A stretch of DNA of 53,915 nucleotides from an uncultured Bacteroidales bacterium (GTDB lineage: Bacteria > Bacteroidota > Bacteroidia > Bacteroidales > FEN-979). A program made the translations under genes and the position numbers. The notes under the pieces are model-generated. The model had not been told where the DNA came from and did no database searches. It saw only the letters and a program-made list of their open reading frames with translations. Every line of letters begins with the position of its first letter. The first letter of the stretch is position 1. The DNA lies in NCBI GenBank assembly GCA_903828645.1, contig CAIKNA010000125.1, positions 1 through 53,915 on the forward strand, given 5' to 3'. Below, piece after piece: positions 42,537 through 51,300 of this stretch.

Positions 42537-42592
42537 GCGTGACAGGTGATGCGTGACAAGTGACAAGTGACTGGTGACAAGTGACAGGTGAC
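42537..42592 (+). repeat. GTGAC-family heptad block after polA
   Basis: Units GTGACAG, GTGATGC, GTGACAA, GTGACAA, GTGACTG, GTGACAA, GTGACAG, GTGACGA in register. It begins one or two bases after the polA stop and fills most of the gap to the next gene. Confidence 0.88.
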
Positions 42593-42624
42593 GAAGAATT
42601 TATCTGATCAAATAAATAAACCAA

Positions 42625-43728
42625 ATGACCTATAAAAATGACATCCGTACGGTAATGACCCTTGATGCAGGGGGCACCAATCTCGTTTTCAACGCGGTGC
42701 AGGCTGAACAGGAGATTCTTGAACCTATTGTCCTTTCTGCAAAGGCTGACAGCCTTTCGGCAGTGCTGACAACGATCATCGATGGTTTCAGGCAGGTTGA
42801 ACATAAACTTGTCAACAAGCCGGTTGCCATCAGTTTTGCCTTCCCCGGCCCGGCTGATTATGCAAATGGAATCATCGGCGACCTTCAGAACCTTCCGTTC
42901 TTCAAAGGGGGAGTGGCCCTTGGCCCCATGCTGCAGGAAACCTTCGGCATACCGGTTTTCATCAACAACGACGGCGACCTGTTTGCCTACGGGGAGGCCA
43001 TTGCCGGACTGCTTCCCGAAATCAATAAAAAACTTGAAGATGCGGGAAATTCAAAGCGGTACCGGAATCTTTTCGGCGTAACCTTTGGCACCGGCTTCGG
43101 CGGAGGAATCGTAACACGCGATGGCTTGCTATTCGGCGACAATAGTTCAGGCGGGGAGGTCAACCGTGTGCGCAACCGCACTTTTAAAAACTGGGATGTT
43201 GAAGAGAGTGTAAGCATCCGGGGGATAAAACGAGAATATGCCAACAACACCGGTCTGAATATGGCTTCATGCCCGGAGCCCAGGGATATTTTTGAAATCG
43301 GAATGGGCCATGTAAAAGGTGACCAAAAGGCTGCCGTCCTTGCCTTTGATGCCTTTGCACGGGATGCCGCCGATGCGATTGCAAATGCCATGACACTCAT
43401 TGACGGAATGGTCGTAATCGGCGGGGGATTGTCGGGGGCACATCCCATTTTCCTGCCTAAACTGGTCGAAGAAATGAACTACCCCTTCGATACCATGTCG
43501 GGAAAACCACTCGACCGGATGGAAATTGTTGCGTTTAACCTTGAAGATGAAAGAGGTATGGCATCCTTCCTGAAATCATCTTCGGTGGAGATCGCCGTTC
43601 CGTTCACCGCTAAAACAGTGTTTTTTGACCCTAACAAAAAAATTGGCGTGGGAATATCACGTCTTGGAACCTCCAAAGCTGTTTCCATTGGCGCTTATGC
43701 ATATGCGTTGGCGAAACTTGACAGGTAA
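42625..43728 (+). CDS. ROK-family sugar kinase-like protein
   Basis: 367 residues. The phosphate-1 loop is TLDAGGTNLVFNAV, followed by FAFPGPADYANGII, the catalytic-region Asn-Asp INNDGDLFAYGEA, and phosphate-2 GVTFGTGFGGGIV. These define an ASKHA/ROK glucokinase-like protein. It lacks the ROK zinc motif (CxCGxxGCxE) expected after the GGEVNRVRN stretch, and it has about 45 residues more than usual, so its substrate may differ from glucose. Cytoplasmic; likely a sugar kinase, substrate unknown. It stands alone between polA and the T9SS cluster. Confidence 0.85.
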   Translation: MTYKNDIRTVMTLDAGGTNLVFNAVQAEQEILEPIVLSAKADSLSAVLTTIIDGFRQVEHKLVNKPVAISFAFPGPADYANGIIGDLQNLPFFKGGVALGPMLQETFGIPVFINNDGDLFAYGEAIAGLLPEINKKLEDAGNSKRYRNLFGVTFGTGFGGGIVTRDGLLFGDNSSGGEVNRVRNRTFKNWDVEESVSIRGIKREYANNTGLNMASCPEPRDIFEIGMGHVKGDQKAAVLAFDAFARDAADAIANAMTLIDGMVVIGGGLSGAHPIFLPKLVEEMNYPFDTMSGKPLDRMEIVAFNLEDERGMASFLKSSSVEIAVPFTAKTVFFDPNKKIGVGISRLGTSKAVSIGAYAYALAKLDR

Positions 43729-43808
43729 CAGGCTGGCGCATAATCCATGAAATTTCATCCCCCTAACAAAAATTAACCAATTCCGATGTTTCGAAAATAA
43801 ATTTTCAT

Positions 43809-43816
43809 TAGCTTTG
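43809..43816 (+). promoter_or_regulatory. -7 promoter box of the Omp28-like gene
   Basis: TAGCTTTG matches TAnnTTTG; a weak TTTC lies about 20 bases upstream. Leader of about 40 nt before the ATG at 43861. Confidence 0.5.
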
Positions 43817-43860
43817 CAATCATAATCTTTTCACTGAACATTCACAAATCCAACAATCCT

Positions 43861-45384
43861 ATGAAAAAAGCGCTACTTTCTATTGTTTTCACGATGGCCA
43901 CAATTTTCCTGATGGCCCAGACAGCACCCCGCGAAATGGTGGTGGTTGAAGTCGGCACCGGCACATGGTGTCAGTATTGTCCCGGCGCCGCCATGGGCGT
44001 TGACGATCTCCTTGCCAACGGAAAAAAGGTTGCCGTAGTCGAAAACCACAATGGTGATTCCTATGCCAACAACTACTCCAATGCCCGTAACAACTTGTAT
44101 GGCATCTCCGGTTTCCCGACGGCTACTTTTGATGGAAACCAGGCTGTGGTTGGCGGAAATCACACAAGTTCCATGTACTCGAGTTACCTCCCAAAATACA
44201 ACGCAGCCATTGCAATCGCTTCACCTGTCGAAATGACCATGACCGAAACACACACAGGCCTTGATTATATCGTTACCTGCGTTGTTACGAAGACCGACCC
44301 GATTGCCGCCACCAGCGTTAAACTCAACTTTGCCGTTACCCAATCGCTGATTGCTGCAAACTGGCAGGGTCAGACTCACCTGGAGCATGTGAACCGGCTC
44401 ATGGTGCCTGATCAGAATGGAACGTTGATCGATTTTACCAGTGGCAATGTTCAAACCGTTGTTCTCACATTTTCCATGCTTCCGGCGTGGCCGCTCGCCT
44501 CCTGCGAATTTGTAGCCTGGTTGCAGGATATGGATGCCGGTCAGGGAAACTGCCCCGGTGGTACCGTAAAAAAATGGAGCACCTATCAGGGAATCAAACG
44601 CGGAGTGATCGATCTCACCCCCGATTTTACCGTCGCATCAAACAATGTTAACACAGGAGTTCCGGTAACATTCACCAATGCCACCACCGGTGGCTATATC
44701 GGCGTTCCGGAAACCTACCAGTGGGTTTTCCAGGGCGGTAATCCTGCCACATCCACAGATAAAGACCCTGTTGTTGTTTACGACAATTGCGGCTCCTATG
44801 ATGTAATGCTTGTCGTTAACCGTGGAAGCCAGATCGATACCCTTACCCGTACCGCCTTTATCCAGGTTGGACCGGTTGTAAATGTGGCTGCGACCCCGGG
44901 CCTCACCGCATGCTGGTACCAGGGCATTACCCTTGATGCCACCACACCGGGCGCTGTTTCCTATCTTTGGACTCCTGGTGGAGCAACAACACCCACTATC
45001 GATGTCACCTATGCACTTTATGGCCTCGGCGCACACGACTTTACCGTGAAGGTGAACATGGGTGCCTGTGAAACGACCAAAGCTGTTTCCACCTTCCTGG
45101 ATGCATGCACCGGAATCGGCGAAAAATCAAAAGATATTACGATCTCTGTTTTCCCGAACCCGAGCAATGGTGAATTTACCCTTGAGCTGAACTCGGCAAA
45201 AAGTGTTGTTGCCGATTTAACCATCACCAACAACCTGGGAATGAAGGTGTATGCTGAAAAAGAAGTTGCCATAAACGGTAAAACCCTCAAAAACCTGAGC
45301 CTTTCAGGCCTGAGTTCAGGGATCTACCTGCTTGCCCTTCAGAGTGGAGATGTGAAAATCACCCAGAAAATCCTCATCAAATAA
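43861..45384 (+). CDS. Secreted thioredoxin-like (Omp28-type) protein with PKD and T9SS domains
   Basis: 507 residues. Signal peptide MKKALLSIVFTMATIFLMAQ. Residues about 25-110 form a thioredoxin-like fold with a CxxC motif (GTWCQYCPGA, C37 and C40) and a cis-proline-like SGFPTATF segment, as in Omp28-related proteins of Bacteroidota. A PKD domain lies at about 255-340 (VASNNVNTGVPVTFTNATTG, with the YDNCGSYDVMLVV strand), then a second Ig-like region, then a T9SS type A domain from about residue 428 (ISVFPNPSNGEFTLELN). Likely a surface redox or binding protein. Followed by a strong terminator; single-gene unit. Confidence 0.88.
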   Translation: MKKALLSIVFTMATIFLMAQTAPREMVVVEVGTGTWCQYCPGAAMGVDDLLANGKKVAVVENHNGDSYANNYSNARNNLYGISGFPTATFDGNQAVVGGNHTSSMYSSYLPKYNAAIAIASPVEMTMTETHTGLDYIVTCVVTKTDPIAATSVKLNFAVTQSLIAANWQGQTHLEHVNRLMVPDQNGTLIDFTSGNVQTVVLTFSMLPAWPLASCEFVAWLQDMDAGQGNCPGGTVKKWSTYQGIKRGVIDLTPDFTVASNNVNTGVPVTFTNATTGGYIGVPETYQWVFQGGNPATSTDKDPVVVYDNCGSYDVMLVVNRGSQIDTLTRTAFIQVGPVVNVAATPGLTACWYQGITLDATTPGAVSYLWTPGGATTPTIDVTYALYGLGAHDFTVKVNMGACETTKAVSTFLDACTGIGEKSKDITISVFPNPSNGEFTLELNSAKSVVADLTITNNLGMKVYAEKEVAINGKTLKNLSLSGLSSGIYLLALQSGDVKITQKILIK

Positions 45385-45408
45385 CATACTTGATTATCAG
45401 AATGTCAG

Positions 45409-45442
45409 GAAGGGCAGCCTCATCGGCTGCCCTTCTTTTTTT
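45409..45442 (+). terminator. Rho-independent terminator of the Omp28-like gene
   Basis: GAAGGGCAGCC, loop TCATC, GGCTGCCCTTC, then seven T. Perfect 11-bp stem, 24 nt after the stop codon. Clearest terminator in the window. Confidence 0.92.
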
Positions 45443-45476
45443 CTCAGGGCACCCCTGCAGGCAACCCTTTTATTCA

Positions 45477-45484
45477 TAACTTTG
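45477..45484 (+). promoter_or_regulatory. -7 promoter box of the gingipain-like gene
   Basis: TAACTTTG matches TAnnTTTG. It overlaps an in-frame TTG at 45482, which is therefore unlikely to be the start; the ATG at 45506 is preferred, with a leader of about 17 nt. Confidence 0.6.
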
Positions 45485-45505
45485 TCTTTCAGAAAATCCT
45501 CCATC

Positions 45506-47596
45506 ATGAAAAATATCATCGGACTGTTCATCTCCTGTTTCCTCACCCTGGGCCTCTTCGCAGGAAATGTTGAAAAAGTCTTCACCTTTTCACAAGTCCG
45601 GATCGGGCAGAATGGCGTGTACCAGTCGGTTACACTAGACCATACCATGCTTGCCGGACTCAATGGTGAGCCAATGCTGCCTTATCACCAGGTAGCCATG
45701 ATGCTGCCTCCGGGAGAAAAAGCCATCTCCATCAGCATTGTTGGGGAATCGCTAACAATGATCCCGGGAACATTTGATTTGTTTCCGCAACAATACATGC
45801 AGCCCGTTTCAAAAGGGCCGGATGGAAAATTCATTAAAAATGAAGCGGTCTATCATTCCACTGCCAATTATCCTGTTACGTCCACCGGGCATCTCATAAA
45901 CTCCTACCTGAATGGTTATGCCTTTGCCCTTTCAACATTTACCCCGGTTATTTACAACCCCGCTCAAAAGAGCGTTTCATACTACCGGAAAGTGACCGTA
46001 CACATTACTACCCAGCCTGATCCGACTGCAGCTCTTGCGCTGAAAAACCTCACCACTTCCGCAAATGCCCTGAAGCGAGTGCGGCTTTTCGCACAAAATC
46101 CGGAGATGATGAATCAATACCCGATGAAGGATGCACCAAAAACGAACTATCAGATCCTGATTATCACACCGGCACAATTTCAGGGAGGATTCCAGAACCT
46201 GGTGAATTACTACAACAGCAAATGCATGGCATCGCAAATAGCCACAACCGAATCCATCGGGGCGATGGCAGGCCAGGATCTGCAGGAAAAAATACGCAAC
46301 TACATTATCCAGGAGTACCAGAACAATGGCATTGAACAGGTGATCCTTGGAGGCGATGTCGAGTTTATTCCCTACCGGGGATTTTATTGCTACGTGATCT
46401 CAGGCTCAGGATATGAGGATTACAACATTCCTGCCGATATCTATTACTCATCCCTCGACGGCAACTGGAACACCAATGGCGACAATAAATGGGGCGAACC
46501 CGGTGAAGACGACCTTTTACCCGAACTTTCAGTTGGCCGCATGTCGTTCAGCAATGCTGCGGAACAGGCAAACATGGTTCACAAGTCAGTATCCTACCAG
46601 GGCAGCCCGGTTGTGGAAGATATGAAAAAACCCTTCCTCGTTTCGGAATTCCTTTACGACCCTCCTTTAACTTATGGTTCAGACTATCTTGAACTCCTGG
46701 TCAATGAACACAGCGATAACGGTTATACTACTCATGGCATTCCTTCGGCGCAAAATAACATCGTCAGGTTATACGACACTACCGGGTACAACTGGAGTGT
46801 TGGCCAGCTGCTTTCCGGAATCAATTCGGGGAAATCCTTCATACACCACTGCGGACATGCCAATGCCACCTACATGATGCGGCTCTCGAACTGGGACATT
46901 ACCAACGCAAATTTTTCACAGGTCGACGGGGTCACGCACAATTACCAGCTGATGTACACCCACGGGTGCATTTGCGGCGCTTTTGATGAATCCGACTGCA
47001 TTGCCGAACTCTGCACTTCCATCTCCAATTTCCTTGTTGGCGGGGTCTTCAATTCACGCTACGGGTGGTTCGACCAGGGTACCACCGAAGGCCCGTCGGC
47101 CCACTTGCACCGTGAATTTATCAGTGCCCTGTATAACCAGAATCCCGATTCTGCCATTGCAGAGCTTGGCTCGGCCCACACCATGTCGAAAATCAAAACA
47201 GCGCCCTGGATAGGCCTGCCAGGGGAATTTGAACCCGGTGCACAGCGTTGGTGCCACTACGACTGCAATGTGCTGGGAGATCCTGCCCTGAAGGTATGGA
47301 TTGACAATCCACCTGTGGGGAGCCAGGAAATGTCGGTTGCATTTAACTTTTCTGTTTCTCCAAACCCTTGCAAAGGCTTTGTGACCGTCTCCTGTTCACT
47401 GGTGAACAATTCAGATGTAACGATGACGGTGATGACTGCAATGGGGCAGCAACTGATCTCGCGCGATTATGCCTTGCAACTACCCGGCGTTCATTCCTAT
47501 GCCTTTGATGCCTCGGCATTGACCCCGGGAATCTATTATCTCCGGCTGAAAACGAAGAGCGGCTCCGCTGTAAAAAAGCTGATGGTGGCCAGGTAA
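45506..47596 (+). CDS. Gingipain-like C25-family cysteine protease with T9SS domain
   Basis: 696 residues. Signal peptide MKNIIGLFISCFLTLGLFA. Residues about 20-195 form a pro-region like that of gingipains (PMLPYHQVAMMLPPGEKAIS). The catalytic domain follows (QILIITPAQFQGGFQNLVNY, EQVILGGDVEFIPYRG, LPELSVGRMSF). The C25 dyad is H451 (FIHHCGHANATY) and probably C488 in MYTHGCICGAFDESD; C490 is also possible. GGVFNSRYGWFDQG and NVLGDPALKVWID are typical C25 landmarks. From about residue 615 a T9SS type A sorting domain (FSVSPNPCKGF). Expected to be a secreted or surface protease. Confidence 0.93.
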   Translation: MKNIIGLFISCFLTLGLFAGNVEKVFTFSQVRIGQNGVYQSVTLDHTMLAGLNGEPMLPYHQVAMMLPPGEKAISISIVGESLTMIPGTFDLFPQQYMQPVSKGPDGKFIKNEAVYHSTANYPVTSTGHLINSYLNGYAFALSTFTPVIYNPAQKSVSYYRKVTVHITTQPDPTAALALKNLTTSANALKRVRLFAQNPEMMNQYPMKDAPKTNYQILIITPAQFQGGFQNLVNYYNSKCMASQIATTESIGAMAGQDLQEKIRNYIIQEYQNNGIEQVILGGDVEFIPYRGFYCYVISGSGYEDYNIPADIYYSSLDGNWNTNGDNKWGEPGEDDLLPELSVGRMSFSNAAEQANMVHKSVSYQGSPVVEDMKKPFLVSEFLYDPPLTYGSDYLELLVNEHSDNGYTTHGIPSAQNNIVRLYDTTGYNWSVGQLLSGINSGKSFIHHCGHANATYMMRLSNWDITNANFSQVDGVTHNYQLMYTHGCICGAFDESDCIAELCTSISNFLVGGVFNSRYGWFDQGTTEGPSAHLHREFISALYNQNPDSAIAELGSAHTMSKIKTAPWIGLPGEFEPGAQRWCHYDCNVLGDPALKVWIDNPPVGSQEMSVAFNFSVSPNPCKGFVTVSCSLVNNSDVTMTVMTAMGQQLISRDYALQLPGVHSYAFDASALTPGIYYLRLKTKSGSAVKKLMVAR

Positions 47597-47656
47597 TTTC
47601 CGGGTAAATCATATCCCTGCATAAACAGGGAACTCTCTGAATCGAATCAATCCTTC

Positions 47657-48265
47657 CTAAGGAACATACTTCTGGCATGCCTGCGGTGCGTTTTCCCTGC
47701 AGATCAGGATATCGCCATGTCCCTTGTAGTAATTCACACTGTCTTTGGCTGAAAGCGTGTAATAAAGCCTGTAGATCGTTCCGCTTTGAAACTTAACCGT
47801 GTCTGAAAGATCCAGTACGATGCTGGCTGCGGTACTTTTGCCGGCATATGTATACAACCTGTTATAGTATTTGTCGACAATCGTGGCCTTAAACTTTACC
47901 AATCCAAGCCCGCGGAAAAAGAGGGTTTGTTCATAGATTGCAGGGTTCGGGAAAGCGATGACGGCATTCCGGGGCTGCTCATGAATGCCGGGACCAATGT
48001 TCCACCCGGTGGTATCCCTGATATAGGTCCCATTCAGACTGACTGTGTCAGGAAAGTCCAGCAAACCGTATTCACCGGCTGTCCATTTGGAATCGGTGCC
48101 CCAGTCACCATCTTCTGTTCCCCAGGTTCCCAACTCGTCTCCTGCTTCATTGATAACCACTATGCCTTTGAATTCGTGGGCCGGTGCGGATGTTTGAACA
48201 TCCGTATGTTTTTTACACCCGGCAAGAGCGATCAGAACACAAATTGAAAGCAGCATGTTTTTCAT
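47657..48265 (-). CDS. Hypothetical lipoprotein
   Basis: 202 residues. Lipoprotein signal MKNMLLSICVLIALAGC with lipobox LAGC. The mature part contains Trp-Gly-rich turns (GTWGTEDGDWGTDSKW), then beta strands (VKFKATIVDKYYNRLYTYAG, SIVLDLSDTVKFQSG, TIYRLYYTLSAKD). Probably a beta-sandwich. I do not recognise the family. Convergent with the gingipain-like gene; it lies downstream of the giant repeat gene on the same strand, but a terminator separates the two. Confidence 0.75.
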   Translation of the reverse strand: MKNMLLSICVLIALAGCKKHTDVQTSAPAHEFKGIVVINEAGDELGTWGTEDGDWGTDSKWTAGEYGLLDFPDTVSLNGTYIRDTTGWNIGPGIHEQPRNAVIAFPNPAIYEQTLFFRGLGLVKFKATIVDKYYNRLYTYAGKSTAASIVLDLSDTVKFQSGTIYRLYYTLSAKDSVNYYKGHGDILICRENAPQACQKYVP

Positions 48266-48284
48266 TTTTAATATTTTTTTGATT

Positions 48285-48323
48285 AAAGAAAAAACAGCCG
48301 GTCAGATAAATCCGGCCGGCTGT
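48285..48323 (-). terminator. Terminator of the giant repeat protein gene
   Basis: On the minus strand ACAGCCGG, a 14-base loop, CCGGCTGT, then TTTTTTC. It lies 22 nt after the TAA of the giant gene. The loop itself can pair partly (GCCGG/CCGGA), making other folds possible. Confidence 0.75.
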
Positions 48324-48345
48324 CTCTTTTGTCAAAGGTTAATTA

Positions 48346-51300
48346 CTATTTGTTTACAACCATCTTCCTGACAATCTTATGCGCACTGTTCAGGAAAACA
48401 ACTGAATACATCCCCTTGGCTATCGGCCTCAGGTCTATCTGGGCATCAAATTTGCCGTTTGAAGTAGTCGCGTCGCGGAGTTCGTAGCGTTTTTCACCAA
48501 GCAGGTCATACACCTGGATTGTAAAGGTCTCCTGCGTTGCTGATCTGATCGAAACGTTAAACTTACCATCGTTCGGCACTGGGTACACCTGGTAGTTGCT
48601 GCCAGAAAGTTCTTCCTGGCCGACAAATAAGACGTACACATGATTCGAAGTGTCTGAAGAACAACCGTTCACGGTAACCACGCTCCAGTACCAGCCTGTG
48701 ATCGTAGCGGTATAGGTTTGGTTTGTGGCAAGCGGGATGAGGCCGGTGCCTTCATAGTACCACTGGTTGCCTGTTGCAACGCTGCTGGAAAGCAGCGGGC
48801 CAACAGCAGTGACGACAGGTGCAGCCGGGATGGCTTTGACAGTCACATTGAAGTTTGGCGAAACGATGCCGCTTCCACAGGTGTTGGTTCCCTTAACGGT
48901 GATGACAACACTTGCCGGAGTAGCTCCAAAAGTAACTGTGATGGAGTTATTTGATTGCACGAAAGTTGCACCCCCACCGACAACGGTCCAGACATAACTT
49001 GTAGCATTGGCAATCACCGGAACGGTATAAACTTCGGTAGAACCTGCGCATACTGATGCAGTGCCTGTTATGGTTCCTGCGGCAGCCGGCAGCGGGTTCA
49101 CCGTTACGGCAAACGACGAAGAGGGTCCGTTTCCGCACTGGTTGTTACCGGCCACTGTGATGGTGCCCGATACAGCGTTAGCAGGGAAGTTAACCGTTAT
49201 GCTGGTTGAACCCTGTCCATTGATAATAGTGCCAAGCGAAGGCGGTACCACCCAGTTGTAGGAAGAAGCACCGACAACCGGCGTGGTGGTATAGACCACG
49301 TTGCTGGTTCCTGCGCAAAGGGTTGCAGTTCCGGTGATCGGACCTGCTGCATTCGGCGGGGAGTTGACAAACACGTTGTAAACCGTCGGTTGTGCAGCCG
49401 GGCAGCCTGAAGCATTTGAATAGTTCACACTGACCCATTGAGCTCCTAATCCTGTCCACAAAACAGTTGCAGTATTGCCAAAGGTCGACTGGATTGCTCC
49501 ACCGGCTGAAACCGCCCAAGTATAGCCTGTCATTCCACTTTCAGTGTAATAAACGTTGGTGGACCCATTGCACGGCGTATTGGTGCTGCCTATGGTTGGT
49601 ACAGGTGCAGGGTTAACGGTAACACTGAAGGTTCCCGGAGTTGCCGATGTACAACCGTTGGAGTAATTAACAGTAACGGTTTGGGTACCAAGTGTATTCC
49701 AGGTCACTGTTACTGTGTTGCTTGTAGATGTTCCGCCACCTGTAATGGTACCACCTGTGACAGTCCAGACATAATTGGTCATTCCCGTCTGGGTAGTATA
49801 GGTAGCCGATGCACCCTGGCAAACAGAAGCAGGGCCAGTAATGGTTGGTGTGGGTAATGCATTTACGGTTACATTGTAACATACCGGCGCTGCAGCAGAA
49901 CAACCGCTGGCATTGGTATAGGTCACACAAACCGTTTTCGCACCTGCAGTAGTCCAGCTAACAGTAATCGAATTGGTTGTGGAACCTGAAGTAATGGTAC
50001 CCCCTGCGGAAACAGTCCATGTATAACCGGTCATGCCACTTTCAGTAGTATATACATTCCCTGTCGTATTTACGCAAACCGATGCCGGACCCGTGATGGT
50101 GGGTACTGGCAATGGATTCACAGTCACATTATAACAGGTTGGTGCTGCAGCAGTGCATCCGTTGGCGTTGGCATAGTTAACACACACTGTTTTTGCACCG
50201 GTCGTGCCCCAGGAAACGGTAATGGCATTGGTTCCGGCACCGGCTGTAATTGAACCTCCGGCCGAAATAGTCCAGGTGTAACCTGTCATCCCGGTTTGAG
50301 TGGTATAAACATTCGCAGTGGAGTTCAGACAAACTGATGCAGGTCCGGTAATGGTCGGAACCGGCAAGGCATTCACCGTTACATTGTAACAGGTTGGTGC
50401 CGCAGCAGTACATCCGTTAGTGTTGGTATAGTTCACACACACCGTTTTCGCACCTGTTGTATTCCAGGTCACCGTTACCGTGTTGTTTGCTGTACCTCCG
50501 CCTGCTGTAACAGTTCCTCCGGTAACAGTCCAGGTATAGTTTGTCATGCCTGTTTGAGTTGTGTACAGATTACCGGTGGAGTTCACACAAGCCGAAGCAG
50601 GACCAGTGATCGTTGGCACAGGTAGCGGGTTCACTGTAATGATCACCACATTGGTTGGCAACGGGCCACCGCAGGTTCCTGATGCGTTCTGCTGCTGCAA
50701 ATAATATGTGGTTACAGACAAAGCACCCGGCTGATAATTAAGTGAGGTTGCACCAAGGATATTGTTGAAGATAACACCGGTCAATGAACTTTGCCACTGG
50801 TAGGTCGGAGCTGTGCCATTTGATGGTGCAGTTCCGGTGAGCAATGCCGGGATTGCACCGGTACATATCGACTGGTTGGCACTGATCGAACCGACTGCAA
50901 GTGCAGGATTGATGGTAATGGTCAACACATTGGTCGGCAATGGCCCTCCGCAGGTTCCTGAAGCATTCTGCAGCTGCCTGTAATAGGTGGTAACAGTCAA
51001 CGGACCTGGCTGATAATTAAGTGTGGTTGCACCCAGGATATTGCTGAAGACAGCGCCGGTCAATGAACTTTGCCACTGGTAGGTTGGAGCCGTGCCATAG
51101 GATGGTGCTATCCCGGTAAGCAATGCCGGGGCAGTCCCTGAACATATCGCCTGGCTGGCGCTGATGGATCCGACAATAAGATTGGGATTGATCGAAATGG
51201 TCACCACATTGGTTAACAACGGGCCGCCGCAGGTACCCGAAGCGTTTTGCTGCTGCCTGTAATAGGTGGTCACAGACAAAGCACCCGGTTGATAGTTGAG

